From the NCBI GenBank assembly GCA_022799755.1, contig JAAWOU010000018.1, positions 1 to 51,010 of the forward strand: DNA of 51,010 bases. Direction: 5' to 3'. Below, piece by piece: positions 25,549-34,560 of the stretch; the stretch's first letter is position 1, and every line of letters starts with the position of its first letter. Source of the DNA: Lachnospiraceae bacterium (GTDB lineage Bacteria; Bacillota; Clostridia; Lachnospirales; Lachnospiraceae). Under the pieces are notes generated by a model. That model worked only from the letters and a program-made list of their open reading frames with translations, made no database searches and was not told where the DNA came from. The position numbers and the translations under genes were made by a program.

Positions 25549-28500
25549 TCAGGGCATTGGCAGTTCCTCAAGATCCCGCTTCCGCGTCCGGATAAACACG
25601 TCGTAGATACAGGGAATGACGATCAATGTCAGCAAAGTACCGTATGTCAGTCCCCCGATTGTCACCACGGCCATAGGCCTTGCCATCTCCGAGCCCATAT
25701 CCTTGCTGAACACCATGGTGGACAGCGCCAGAATGGTGGTCAATGCAGTCATCAGCACGGGGCGCAGCCTGGTGCGTCCGGCGGTGAGAATCGCCTCCCG
25801 CTTCTCCATTCCGCCCTCCCGCAGCTGGTTCATATAGTCGATGATCACGATGCCGTTATTCACGATGACACCGGCCAGCATAACGAAGCCGATCATGGCA
25901 ATGACGCTGACTTCGCTGCCGCTGATATAGAGTCCCATGAAGCCTCCGGTAAAGGCCAGGGGAATGGTAAACAGGATGATAAACGGCGACAGCAGTGACT
26001 GAAACTGAGCCACCATGATCAGGTACATGAACACTACGGCCAGTATCAGCATCAGCACCATCTGCTCCATGGCATCCTGAATGGTTTCGTTCTCCCCGGA
26101 GAAGACCAGCTGATAGCCCGCGGGCATCTCGTAATCCGCCAGCTTCTCCTCCACATCCCCGGCCACCAGGCCTACGTTGTAGCCCTCGGCAATGGATGCG
26201 GAGACGGAGACATACCTGGTCTGGTCCGCCCGGCTGATGGAGGAAAGCGCCTCAGTGGTTTCAAAGGTGGCAATGCGGGACAGGGGCACCGCCACGGTCT
26301 CACCCGTTTCGTCTGTGCCGTCTATCTCCAGCTTTTTCACCAGTTCCCTGGTCAGTTCAATGTCGCTTCCGCTCATGACATATACATTGTAGTCTTTCTC
26401 ATCCGACACCAATGTGGTTGCGCTGCCGGCTTCTGCCAGCCTGGCGTAAAGCTGGGCGTACACCTGGGCTACGGTGAGGCCGTAGTGCACCGCCTCCTCC
26501 CGTTTGACGGTGACGCGCAGTTCTTCGTCCGAATCCTCCAGGCCGTCATTGACCTCCGTGGTGCCTTCCACGCTCTCCACAATAGCTGCCACTTCCCCTG
26601 CAATCCTGCGCAGTGTATCCAGATCCCGGCCACGCACCTGCACCACGATACCGCTGCCGCCCATGGCACTCATATCCATACTGGAGGTATCCACGGTGAT
26701 CTCCGCCTCCAGATCCCGGGTCTTCTCCTTGATGATCCCGGCAATTTCCTCGTTGCTCATAGTCTTGTCTTCTTTTGTCACCACATAGACGGAGGCGCTG
26801 TTGGTGCTTCCGCCGCCTCCTCCCAGCATGGACATGCCGGAGCTGCTGGTCATGGCGCCTACATTTTGGACGTCCTCAATGGAACGGATTGCCTCCACCA
26901 CCCGGTCCGTGAGCTCCCCTGTCTGCGCCAGCGTGGCATCTTCCCCCAGCGTCACATTCACCGTCAGCTGCGTGGAATCCATATCCGACATAAAGGCCGT
27001 CCCGTTGGTGAAAGCCAATGCCACGCTGCCCGCCAGCAGTCCCAGCGTCAGGATAAATACCAGCGGCTTTACCCGCAGGGCGCCTCCAAGCAGCTTTTCA
27101 TACCCTTTCACCAGTCCGCCGAAAAGTTTTCCCTCTTTCTGCTCCTTTGTCTTTACCAGGAGCTTCGAAGCCATGGCAGGCACCACGGTCAGCGCAATCA
27201 CCAGGCTTGCCAGCAGGGAATAGGCAATGGTCAGGCCCATGTCCACAAACAGCTGTCTGGTAATGCCCTCCGTGAACACAATGGGCAGGAACACGCACAC
27301 GGTGGTAAGGGTGGATGCCAGAATAGCGCCCGCCACCTCCCGGGCTCCGGAGATTGCCGCCTCTCTCACGGAACGTCCCTCGCTGCGCATCCGGTAGATG
27401 TTCTCGATGACTACGATCGAATTGTCAACCAGCATACCGATGCCCAGCGCCAGTCCTGACAGGGAGATAATGTTCAGGGTCACTCCGCTGAAGTACATAC
27501 ACACAATGGCCGTCACCAGGCTGATGGGAATGGAGAATGCCACCACCAAGGTAGGCCTGATATCTTTCAGGAACAGGATCAGGATCAAAATGGCCAGCAA
27601 TCCGCCGAAGAGGATATTGTTGATGATAGAGTCCATGACCAGGTCGATGTAGATCCCCTGGTCCATCAGGGTGACCAGCGACAGGTCCTCATTTTCCTCC
27701 ATCATCCGGACAAAACGCTCCCCCAGCCGGTCCGACACCTCGCCGGTGGAATACCCCGTCTGCTTCTGGATGGTCAGCATGACCCCTGCGCTGCCGTCCA
27801 CATTGGCATAGATCTCCGCGGAATTGTCCGTATAGAATACATCCGCCACGTCTTTCAGGGTGATCACGGGCACACCGTCCATATGTAAATCCATCAGGGG
27901 CAGCTCCTGAAGCTCCTCCACCGTGGAGGGCTTATCGCCCACACGCACCATGTAGCTGATGCCCTCCTCCACCACATAGCCCGCAGGCATGGAAAAGTTC
28001 TGGGCAGTCAACAGATTCTTTATGACATCCACGGTAAGCTTATCCGTCATGTCCGCCTGTTCGTAGGCGTTCTCCTTGGCCTCGGCCAGCTGTTCTTCGC
28101 CGTCCAGAAGCTGCTGTTCCGCTTCGTCCAGCTGCTTTGCCGCCTCGTCCATCTGTTCCAGGCCGCTCTTGATCTGTTCTTCGCCGCTGTCCAGCTGGGA
28201 CTGGGCTACCTCCAGCTGATATTCCCCCATGGAGATGGTGGCCTTGCCGTTGGCAAACTCAACCGCCGCGGCCATCTGTCCTTTCTCGATGGCAATCAGG
28301 CCGCTGTTAATGTCATTGATGGCCTTGGCCAGGTCCGTGACGTTCTGGGCCGCCAGGACGGAATTGATCTGGGCCACATAGGCGTCATATCCCAGTCCTC
28401 CGGTCAGCGCTGCCAGAGCGGTCTCCATATCGTCGTACTGAGCCGGCAGCTTGAACATATCCATGGTAAGAGCCTGCCCTGCCCCGGCTTCCGCGGCTCC

Positions 28501-29853
28501 CAGGGCAGTGCCCACCGTGGTGGTCAGCGCCTGTATGGTTTCCGCATCGGGCAGGGTAGGGAGGGTGCCTGAGGCGATGTCAAACTGGATTGTCGGGTAC
28601 CAGGGATTCTGGTTCCGGGCCGCATCCAGTATCTGGGCCATCTGTTCGTCGGCGGAGGCCAACAGCTCCAACGCCTTGTTCCCCACGAACTCCTGTCTGA
28701 GCTGCTCGATTCCGATCTGGGCCTCCAGCGCCGGCGCCAGAGCCTCCCCCACCGCCAGCAAAAGCCCGCTCTGGTCCTCCGCGGAATCCGCGCCGGCCAG
28801 CAGGTCCCCAGCCTTTTGCAGGGCCTCTCCCCATGTCTGCATATAAGCGGTATATCTGGCCAGATAGCCTCCGTCCCGCAGCTGCTCCAGCGCCGCTTTC
28901 TGCTCCCTGATCTGAGGCACCATGGGGGCCATCTGCGAGATTCCGTCGTTGAGCTGCTTGGCCGTGGCCAGATTGGTCTGAATCTCCTCCAGCCGGGCCT
29001 TGGCCGTCAGCAGCGAATTCTTCTGCACTGCCAGCTGATTGTTCAGGGCCTCCTGCTGATTCTCCAGCTCCAGCTTGCCGTTTTCCAGCTCCGCTCTGCC
29101 CTCTTCCAGCTCCTTTCGCCCGTTTGCCAGCTCCCTCTGACCGCTTAACAGCTCATTTCGTCCGTCCTCCAGCTCTTTCCTGCCGTCCTCCAGCTCTTTT
29201 CGCCCGTCTGCCAGCTCGTCCTCGGCCTCTTTCATCTTGTCATCGATGGCGGCAAATATCTTCTCGTTGACGGCGTCCACCTTGTCCTGGCGGATGATGA
29301 CGTTCACGCTCTCCTCCAGCAGTCCCGTAGCGCTGACACTGGCCACACCCTCAATGCTCTCCAGCTCAGGCATGACCTGATCCTGCACATAGGTGCTGAT
29401 CCTTGCGTTATCCATGCCCTCCACGCCCACCGCCGCGATCATCACCGGCAGCATATCGGGATTCAGCTTCATGATAATGGGATTTCCCACGGAATCGTCC
29501 CAGTAGCTCTTGATCTGGTCCAGGCTCTCCCGGATCTCCAGAGACACCGCGTTCATATCCGCAGTCTGGGCAAATTCCAGGATGACCATGGAATAACTTT
29601 CATTGGACACGGAGCTGATGCTCTCAATGTTGCTCACCGTGGCCATGGACGCCTCCACCGGCTGCGTCACCGCCATCTCCACAGTCTCCGGGCTGGCCCC
29701 CGGATAGGTGGTCATCACGATCACATAGGGAAGACTGATACTCGGCAGCAGATCCGTAGTCATCCTGGTAAAAGAGACCACCCCCAGCACAATCGCCAGC
29801 ACCACCCCCACCAGCACAGTATAAGGCTTCTTCACACTGAATTTTGAAATCAT
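25549..29853 (-). CDS. RND family efflux transporter with a long coiled-coil insertion
   Basis: A 1434-residue membrane exporter, about 400 residues longer than AcrB-type proteins (about 1030). TM1 is at 11-30. The first large extracytoplasmic region contains an extra segment (about 195-630) beginning with heptad-like repeats of the form ELEDGRKELEDGR and ending with a second Leu/Glu/Gln coiled coil, as in YhgE/Pip-like proteins. The core then resumes: a helix-4 region reading GIGMLVDNSIVVIENIY (Asp-Asn in place of the AcrB Asp-Asp proton pair) and a C-terminal half ending in RPLVIPCIYD-like helices. Start ATG 29853 lies seven bases after GGAGG; an ATG at 29859 is too close. No adaptor or outer-membrane partner is nearby, as expected for a Firmicute. 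Confidence 0.92.
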   Translation of the reverse strand: MISKFSVKKPYTVLVGVVLAIVLGVVSFTRMTTDLLPSISLPYVIVMTTYPGASPETVEMAVTQPVEASMATVSNIESISSVSNESYSMVILEFAQTADMNAVSLEIRESLDQIKSYWDDSVGNPIIMKLNPDMLPVMIAAVGVEGMDNARISTYVQDQVMPELESIEGVASVSATGLLEESVNVIIRQDKVDAVNEKIFAAIDDKMKEAEDELADGRKELEDGRKELEDGRNELLSGQRELANGRKELEEGRAELENGKLELENQQEALNNQLAVQKNSLLTAKARLEEIQTNLATAKQLNDGISQMAPMVPQIREQKAALEQLRDGGYLARYTAYMQTWGEALQKAGDLLAGADSAEDQSGLLLAVGEALAPALEAQIGIEQLRQEFVGNKALELLASADEQMAQILDAARNQNPWYPTIQFDIASGTLPTLPDAETIQALTTTVGTALGAAEAGAGQALTMDMFKLPAQYDDMETALAALTGGLGYDAYVAQINSVLAAQNVTDLAKAINDINSGLIAIEKGQMAAAVEFANGKATISMGEYQLEVAQSQLDSGEEQIKSGLEQMDEAAKQLDEAEQQLLDGEEQLAEAKENAYEQADMTDKLTVDVIKNLLTAQNFSMPAGYVVEEGISYMVRVGDKPSTVEELQELPLMDLHMDGVPVITLKDVADVFYTDNSAEIYANVDGSAGVMLTIQKQTGYSTGEVSDRLGERFVRMMEENEDLSLVTLMDQGIYIDLVMDSIINNILFGGLLAILILILFLKDIRPTLVVAFSIPISLVTAIVCMYFSGVTLNIISLSGLALGIGMLVDNSIVVIENIYRMRSEGRSVREAAISGAREVAGAILASTLTTVCVFLPIVFTEGITRQLFVDMGLTIAYSLLASLVIALTVVPAMASKLLVKTKEQKEGKLFGGLVKGYEKLLGGALRVKPLVFILTLGLLAGSVALAFTNGTAFMSDMDSTQLTVNVTLGEDATLAQTGELTDRVVEAIRSIEDVQNVGAMTSSSGMSMLGGGGGSTNSASVYVVTKEDKTMSNEEIAGIIKEKTRDLEAEITVDTSSMDMSAMGGSGIVVQVRGRDLDTLRRIAGEVAAIVESVEGTTEVNDGLEDSDEELRVTVKREEAVHYGLTVAQVYAQLYARLAEAGSATTLVSDEKDYNVYVMSGSDIELTRELVKKLEIDGTDETGETVAVPLSRIATFETTEALSSISRADQTRYVSVSASIAEGYNVGLVAGDVEEKLADYEMPAGYQLVFSGENETIQDAMEQMVLMLILAVVFMYLIMVAQFQSLLSPFIILFTIPLAFTGGFMGLYISGSEVSVIAMIGFVMLAGVIVNNGIVIIDYMNQLREGGMEKREAILTAGRTRLRPVLMTALTTILALSTMVFSKDMGSEMARPMAVVTIGGLTYGTLLTLIVIPCIYDVFIRTRKRDLEELPMP

Positions 29854-29974
29854 GTCCATACCTCCTGGTCTTTTATCAGCGTATATCCATACTCTCGCCA
29901 AAAACGAGTATGCCAAAATATCCTAAAAACTTACCGGAATCCCTCCGCGTTCGGAAAACGCTGTCCTTGCATCC

Positions 29975-30052
29975 GGAAGAACGCTGCACTTGCGTTCTTC
30001 CAAGCGATCAGGCGCGGCTTTGCGCCAGATCGCTTTCCGACCCGCCGGTCGG
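29975..30052 (-). promoter_or_regulatory. Structured 5' leader of the RND gene: three stacked hairpins
   Basis: In the roughly 200-nt leader, three perfect stems follow one another: CCGACC/GGTCGG (30037-30052), AAGCGATC/GATCGCTT enclosing GGCGC/GCGCC (30002-30035), and GGAAGAACGC/GCGTTCTTCC (29975-30001). It matches no riboswitch class I know; attenuation or mRNA stabilisation is possible. On the plus strand the first stem is followed by TTTTT and would act as a terminator. Confidence 0.5.
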
Positions 30053-30066
30053 TTTTTCCGTTGTTG

Positions 30067-30096
30067 ATTATATACCCCTCTGTTCTCCTAAGTCAA
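30067..30096 (-). promoter_or_regulatory. Promoter of the RND gene
   Basis: Minus strand: -35 TTGACT (30091-30096), 18-bp spacer, -10 TATAAT (30067-30072). The start codon is about 205 bases downstream of the likely transcription start. Confidence 0.7.
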
Positions 30097-30131
30097 TATA
30101 AGAAATCTTTTCTGTTTCTAAAAAAAATATG

Positions 30132-30167
30132 AAAAAGCGGTCTCTGCTTTTTATGCAAAAACCGCTC
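30132..30167 (-). terminator. Terminator of the cysE-sigH operon
   Basis: Minus strand: GAGCGGT pairs with ACCGCTT, with an inner T/A stem, and the hairpin is followed by TTTTTC. It stands just after the metallo-beta-lactamase-fold gene. Confidence 0.6.
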
Positions 30168-30171
30168 TCTC

Positions 30172-31062
30172 TTATTTGAGCCTGATTCGGTTCGGCGCCG
30201 TCTCATAGGAATAAATCTCCGCTCCCATGCTCTCCATCAGCTTTCTGTTTTCCGGGGTGGTGTAACGCCCCTCTTCCGCGGGGTTCATCAGCCAGTCCGG
30301 CGCGTCGAAGAACGCGGCCCTGGGCAAGGTCAGTCTGTAGAATGCCTCCGACAGTCCGCCGTTGCCATGATGCCCCATCTGGATATAGTCGCAGGCCAGC
30401 CGGCTGCCGTACTGACCGATGATCTTGTCGGACATCATGACTCCCACGTCCGCGCAGAAGAGCATGGACTCCTCCTGGTTGGTGACCAGCATCATAAGGC
30501 CGCTGTCATTGCCGATATCGTGGCTGACCTCATACACGTAATCATCGCAGGCATGCAGAATCTCAAAGTCAAGTCCGCATATATTCAGCTGGTCTCCCGT
30601 GTGCAGATAATGCATCTTGTCCGTCTCCGACATGTAATTCAAAAAGAGGTCATAGCCCTCGAAGCCGTCCCATTCAAACGCTCTGTCCCGGTAGGTCAGG
30701 TAGTCGATCTGTGTGGTATAGATCACGTCGATCCGGGATTGCATCTCATCCCAGAGCACATTGAATGCCCCGATATGATCCGGGTGGGGATGGGTCAGGA
30801 TCCAGGCGTCCACATGTCCGCCTTTCTTCCGGATCACCTCCCTCACATACTCCGCGTTTCCCGCGTTGCCCCCGTCGATTACGATCAGCTCTCCCCTGTT
30901 GGACTCGATGGTATAGAACATGGCCTGCATCCCTGTGGTATCCGCATATTGGGTAATATAATACCTAAGCTCCCCCAGATAGATTCCCAGACAGATTCCT
31001 GCACAGACGATTGCCGCTGCCGCGAAAAAAATGGCTATCCGTTTTTTTGCTCTCTTTTTCAA
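30172..31062 (-). CDS. Membrane-anchored metallo-beta-lactamase fold hydrolase (ComEC/Rec2-C-terminal type)
   Basis: A 296-residue protein with a basic N-terminus and one membrane helix (about 8-30), so the enzyme domain is probably outside the membrane. Metal motifs: VIDGGNAGN, THPHPDHIGAF (H-x-H-x-D-H), FCADVGVM and MGHHGN near the C-terminus, the set shared with the ComEC hydrolase domain and competence-type proteins. It begins 12 bp after sigH and ends at a terminator, so it is the last gene of the operon. The substrate is unknown; nucleic acid or phosphodiester hydrolysis is suggested only by family. Confidence 0.82.
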   Translation of the reverse strand: MKKRAKKRIAIFFAAAAIVCAGICLGIYLGELRYYITQYADTTGMQAMFYTIESNRGELIVIDGGNAGNAEYVREVIRKKGGHVDAWILTHPHPDHIGAFNVLWDEMQSRIDVIYTTQIDYLTYRDRAFEWDGFEGYDLFLNYMSETDKMHYLHTGDQLNICGLDFEILHACDDYVYEVSHDIGNDSGLMMLVTNQEESMLFCADVGVMMSDKIIGQYGSRLACDYIQMGHHGNGGLSEAFYRLTLPRAAFFDAPDWLMNPAEEGRYTTPENRKLMESMGAEIYSYETAPNRIRLK

Positions 31063-31074
31063 TTCTTTTTCCCC

Positions 31075-31701
31075 TTACAGTCTCTTTCTGATTTTTGCTT
31101 TCAGCCTCTGAAGCGCATTGTCCGTGGCTTTCCCGTCTCTTCCCAGAACCTTTGCGATCTCCGTATAGCTCATTCCGGTCATATACAGATCCAGCACCTG
31201 CCGCTCAAAGTCGCTCAGCTCCTCCTCAATGGTTTTCTCCAGGTACGCCACCCTCTCCTTATCCAGGAACAGCTCCTCCGGGCTCATTTCCACCCGGTCC
31301 GCCAGCACCTCGGCCAGATTGGGGCTTTCCCGCTCCTCTTCCCCCGAGAAGCTCCCCTTGCTGTCCAGAGACACATAGGTGTTCAGGGGCAGATGCTTGC
31401 GGCGCTTGGCAGCCTGCACCGCCGTATACATCTGGCGGCTGATGCACAGATCCGCAAAGGTATGGAAGCTGGCGTCTCTTCCCATGTCGTAATCCCTCAC
31501 TGCCTTGAACAGCCCGATCATGCCCTCCTGGATCAGGTCATCATTGTCCGCCCCCAGGATGAACATGGATTTCGCCTTGCTGCGCACCAGGTTCTTGTAC
31601 TTGTCGCAGATATAGTCCGTGATCGCCGTCTCCCCCCTGCGGATCCGGTCGATCAGTTCATCGTCCGTATACTGCTCGTAATCCGTCTCTTTTCCTGCCA
31701 T
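31075..31701 (-). CDS. sigH: RNA polymerase sporulation sigma factor SigH
   Basis: A 208-residue sigma-70 family factor (Spo0H) that directs stationary-phase and early sporulation promoters. Region 2 shows DNDDLIQEGMIGLFKAVRDYD and the core-binding/melting segment FHTFADLCISRQM. Region 4 ends with YTEIAKVLGRDGKATDNALQRLKAKI, typical of SigH. Its place after cysE-cysS-mrnC-rlmB matches the Bacillus order, where yacP separates rlmB and sigH; no such gene is here (51-bp gap). Strongly supports a spore-forming lineage. Confidence 0.92.
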   Translation of the reverse strand: MAGKETDYEQYTDDELIDRIRRGETAITDYICDKYKNLVRSKAKSMFILGADNDDLIQEGMIGLFKAVRDYDMGRDASFHTFADLCISRQMYTAVQAAKRRKHLPLNTYVSLDSKGSFSGEEERESPNLAEVLADRVEMSPEELFLDKERVAYLEKTIEEELSDFERQVLDLYMTGMSYTEIAKVLGRDGKATDNALQRLKAKIRKRL

Positions 31702-31752
31702 GTGCGATCTCCTGTCTCTCTTGATCCCTACGGGTGCGATACGCCCGAAAGG

Positions 31753-32496
31753 TTACTTCGCTTTCCGCTGCCGCACCGCCTCGTAGACCAGCACCCCTGC
31801 AGCCACGGAGGCATTCAGAGAGTCGATGTCTCCCTGCATGGGAATGGCTGCCACCATGTCGCATCTCTCTTTCACAAGCCTGCCCACGCCCTCTCCCTCG
31901 CTGCCGATGACCAGCCCCAGAGGCCCCTTTAAGTCCACATCGTACATGACGGTACCGTCCATATCGGCACAGACGAACCACATCCCCTGCTTCTTCAGCT
32001 CCTCAATGGTCTTGGCCAGATTGGTGACCTTAGCCACCGGGGTATAGTTTAACGCCCCCGCGGAGGTTCTGGCCACTGCAGCCGTCAGCCCCGCCGCCCG
32101 GTTCTTGGGGATGATGACGCCGTGGGCCCCGGCCAGATTGGCCGTGCGGATAATGGCCCCCAGATTGTGGGGATCCTCGATATTGTCCAGCAAAATGAGA
32201 AAGGGCGGCTCCTGTTTCGCCTTGGCTGCCTTAAGGATCTCCTCCACCGTGGCATACTCATAGGCCGCGGCCATGGCGATGACCCCCTGGTGCTTCCCTG
32301 TGGCGGACATCTGGTCCAGGCGCTCCCTGGTCACATACCTTATGATGGTGTCCTGCTTTTTTGCCTCTTTCTTGATGGCCACAACAGGCCCGTCCTGACA
32401 GCCGTCCTGGACATAGAGCTTGTCTATGGTCTTGCCGGAGCGAAATGCCTCCCTTACCGCGTTTCTTCCCTCTATGGTAAATTCCTCATATCTCAT
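31753..32496 (-). CDS. rlmB: 23S rRNA (guanosine-2'-O-)-methyltransferase RlmB, TrmH/SpoU family
   Basis: A 247-residue SPOUT-class enzyme that methylates the 2'-OH of a 23S rRNA guanosine (G2251 in E. coli) with SAM. An N-terminal L30e-like substrate-binding domain (about 1-80) precedes the knotted catalytic domain with motif 1 NLGAIIRTANLAGAHGVI, motif 2 GLVIGSEGEGVGRLV and motif 3 SLNASVAAGVLVYEA. Sits 68 bp after mrnC and 51 bp before sigH in the same operon. Confidence 0.93.
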   Translation of the reverse strand: MRYEEFTIEGRNAVREAFRSGKTIDKLYVQDGCQDGPVVAIKKEAKKQDTIIRYVTRERLDQMSATGKHQGVIAMAAAYEYATVEEILKAAKAKQEPPFLILLDNIEDPHNLGAIIRTANLAGAHGVIIPKNRAAGLTAAVARTSAGALNYTPVAKVTNLAKTIEELKKQGMWFVCADMDGTVMYDVDLKGPLGLVIGSEGEGVGRLVKERCDMVAAIPMQGDIDSLNASVAAGVLVYEAVRQRKAK

Positions 32497-32564
32497 CTTC
32501 TCATCTTCTCCTGTCTCGGTTCCCTGTTCCAGAGTCCGTTCTTACGATATTATCCGGTGATATC

Positions 32565-33065
32565 CTATATCTTAAGGCCCGCAAGCTCGATTCCCTTTTT
32601 GATCAGGTACAGAGCCCGCTCCATACGATCTGTCAGATAGAGATACCCTATCACTGCCTCAAACCCCGTGGCTCTCAGATAGTCCCCCACGCTGGCGTTC
32701 TTGGCGGTGGTGTGTGGCTTTGCGTTTTTCCCTCTTTTGTATACGGCCGCTTCCTCCTCCGTGAAGCTGTCCGTGAGGGCCTGTACCATTTTAGACTGGG
32801 CGCCTGCGCTGACATACCTCACAGTGATACGGTGCATGTCGTTCACGGCCCGGTTCCCTCGGGACACCACCACCGTGCGGATCACCAGGTCATAGACCAC
32901 ATCCCCGATATAGGCCAAAGACAGCGCAGAGTAGCTGCGGATGTCCTGCGCTCTGCCGGGAAAGCCCCTTCGGATCTCTGCCAGCAGACTGCCGTCTGCA
33001 CAGCTCTCCTGCGGCAGTTCTCCCGGGGATTTGCCCTGTCCCATATTCCTTACGCTCTCTTCCAT
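32565..33065 (-). CDS. mrnC: Mini-ribonuclease III (23S rRNA maturation)
   Basis: A 166-residue RNase III-like nuclease lacking the double-stranded RNA binding domain; processes 23S rRNA precursor ends in Firmicutes. Catalytic segment ALSLAYIGDVVYDLVIR holds the conserved Asp and Tyr; the distal part GDYLRATGFEAVIGYLYL has the second acidic pair region. Its start overlaps the end of cysS by 16 bp (ATG 33065; an ATG at 33044 after AAGGA is an alternative), indicating translational coupling. Position between cysS and rlmB is the conserved one. Confidence 0.9.
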   Translation of the reverse strand: MEESVRNMGQGKSPGELPQESCADGSLLAEIRRGFPGRAQDIRSYSALSLAYIGDVVYDLVIRTVVVSRGNRAVNDMHRITVRYVSAGAQSKMVQALTDSFTEEEAAVYKRGKNAKPHTTAKNASVGDYLRATGFEAVIGYLYLTDRMERALYLIKKGIELAGLKI

Positions 33066-34477
33066 TTCACGCCCTCTCGGGTATCCTCCAGGATGATCCC
33101 TCTCTCCAGCAGCTGGGCCCGGATCTCATCGGCCTTTGCGAAATTCTTCTCCTTTTTGGCTGCCTTGCGCTCCTGGATCTTTTCCAGAATATAGCGCTCT
33201 AAGTCAGCGTCCACGGTCTCTTTTGCCTCTCTGTCGGCATAGGCCGTGGTCAGATCCAGGGACAGCACCCTGTCGAAATCCTCCGCCAACGCGTATTTCG
33301 TGGCATCCGTCATATCTTCCTTGAGCATGTCGTAGACCACAGTCAGCGCCATAGAGGAATTCAGATCGTCGCACAGTGCCTCCCCGAACCGGGCTTTATA
33401 GGCTGCGAATTTTTCCTGATCCACCTCATCCGCTGTTCCTCTCTCCAGACTGCCGATGCGCTTCACCAGCTTGTCGTAAGCGGCCCCGGCATTGTCCAGC
33501 GCGTCAAAGGAGAACTCCAGCGGCTTGCGGTAGTGGGACTGGAGGCAGAACAGGCGATACACTCTTGGGTCATAGCCCTTGGATTTCAGCAGGGAAACCG
33601 TGAGGAATTCCCCTTTGGACTTACTCATCTTGCCTGCCTTGTCATTCAGATGATGCACATGGAACCAATAATTGCACCATTTATGCCCCAGATAGGCCTC
33701 GCTCTGGGCAATCTCGTTGGTGTGGTGGGGAAAAATATTGTCCACGCCGCCGCAGTGAATGTCCATATATTCCCCCAGATGCTTCATGGAGATGCAGGAG
33801 CACTCGATATGCCAGCCGGGATACCCCAGCCCCCAGGGACTCTCCCATTTCAGCTCCTGATCCTCGAACTTGGACTTGGTAAACCACAGCACGAAGTCCG
33901 TCTTGTTGCGCTTGTTCTCGTCCTCGTCCACATCGTCCCTGACCCCTACCAGCAGCTCTTCCTCGCTGTGGTTGGAGAGCACGTAATATTCCCTGAGCTT
34001 CGAGGTGTCAAAGTAAATATTCCCGCCGCTCTCATAGGCGAAGCCTTTCTCCATAAGGCTCTCAATCATGCGGATGAACTCTGCGATGCAGTTGGTGGCA
34101 GGCTCCACCACGTCCGGCGTCTTGATATTCAGATCCCCGCAGTCGACAAAAAAGGCATCCGTGTAGTATTTTGCGATCTCCATCACGGACTTGTGTTCCC
34201 TTTTCGCGCCCTTGAGCATCTTGTCCTCGCCGGTGTCCGCGTCGCTGGACAGATGTCCCACGTCCGTGATATTCATGACACGCTTAACGCTGTAGCCCAT
34301 ATACCGCAGAGTCTTCTCCAGCAGATCCTCCATGATGTAGCTTCTCAGATTGCCGATATGGGCAAAATGGTACACGGTAGGGCCGCAGGTGTACATGGCC
34401 ACCTTTCCCTCCTCATTGGGAATGAACTGCTCCACCTTTCTGGTGAGTGTGTTGTAAATGCTTACCTTGTTCTCCAT
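33050..34477 (-). CDS. cysS: Cysteinyl-tRNA synthetase
   Basis: A 475-residue class I synthetase charging tRNA-Cys. Motifs: CGPTVYHFAHIGNLRSYI (HIGH-type HIGN and first zinc Cys), GWHIECSCISMKHLG and HHTNEIAQSE (further zinc ligands), and KMSKSKGEFLTV (KMSKS loop). The C-terminal anticodon-binding helices end in a basic tail. It follows cysE and is under the same T-box. Length and motif order are normal. Confidence 0.96.
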   Translation of the reverse strand: MENKVSIYNTLTRKVEQFIPNEEGKVAMYTCGPTVYHFAHIGNLRSYIMEDLLEKTLRYMGYSVKRVMNITDVGHLSSDADTGEDKMLKGAKREHKSVMEIAKYYTDAFFVDCGDLNIKTPDVVEPATNCIAEFIRMIESLMEKGFAYESGGNIYFDTSKLREYYVLSNHSEEELLVGVRDDVDEDENKRNKTDFVLWFTKSKFEDQELKWESPWGLGYPGWHIECSCISMKHLGEYMDIHCGGVDNIFPHHTNEIAQSEAYLGHKWCNYWFHVHHLNDKAGKMSKSKGEFLTVSLLKSKGYDPRVYRLFCLQSHYRKPLEFSFDALDNAGAAYDKLVKRIGSLERGTADEVDQEKFAAYKARFGEALCDDLNSSMALTVVYDMLKEDMTDATKYALAEDFDRVLSLDLTTAYADREAKETVDADLERYILEKIQERKAAKKEKNFAKADEIRAQLLERGIILEDTREGVKWKRA

Positions 34478-34560
34478 TTCTCTCCTCTCCGCCTGCCCGG
34501 GGCAGGCTCCTCATTGTATCCTCCGCGCCGCAGATCACGGCGCGCCCAAAAGTCTTTCCC

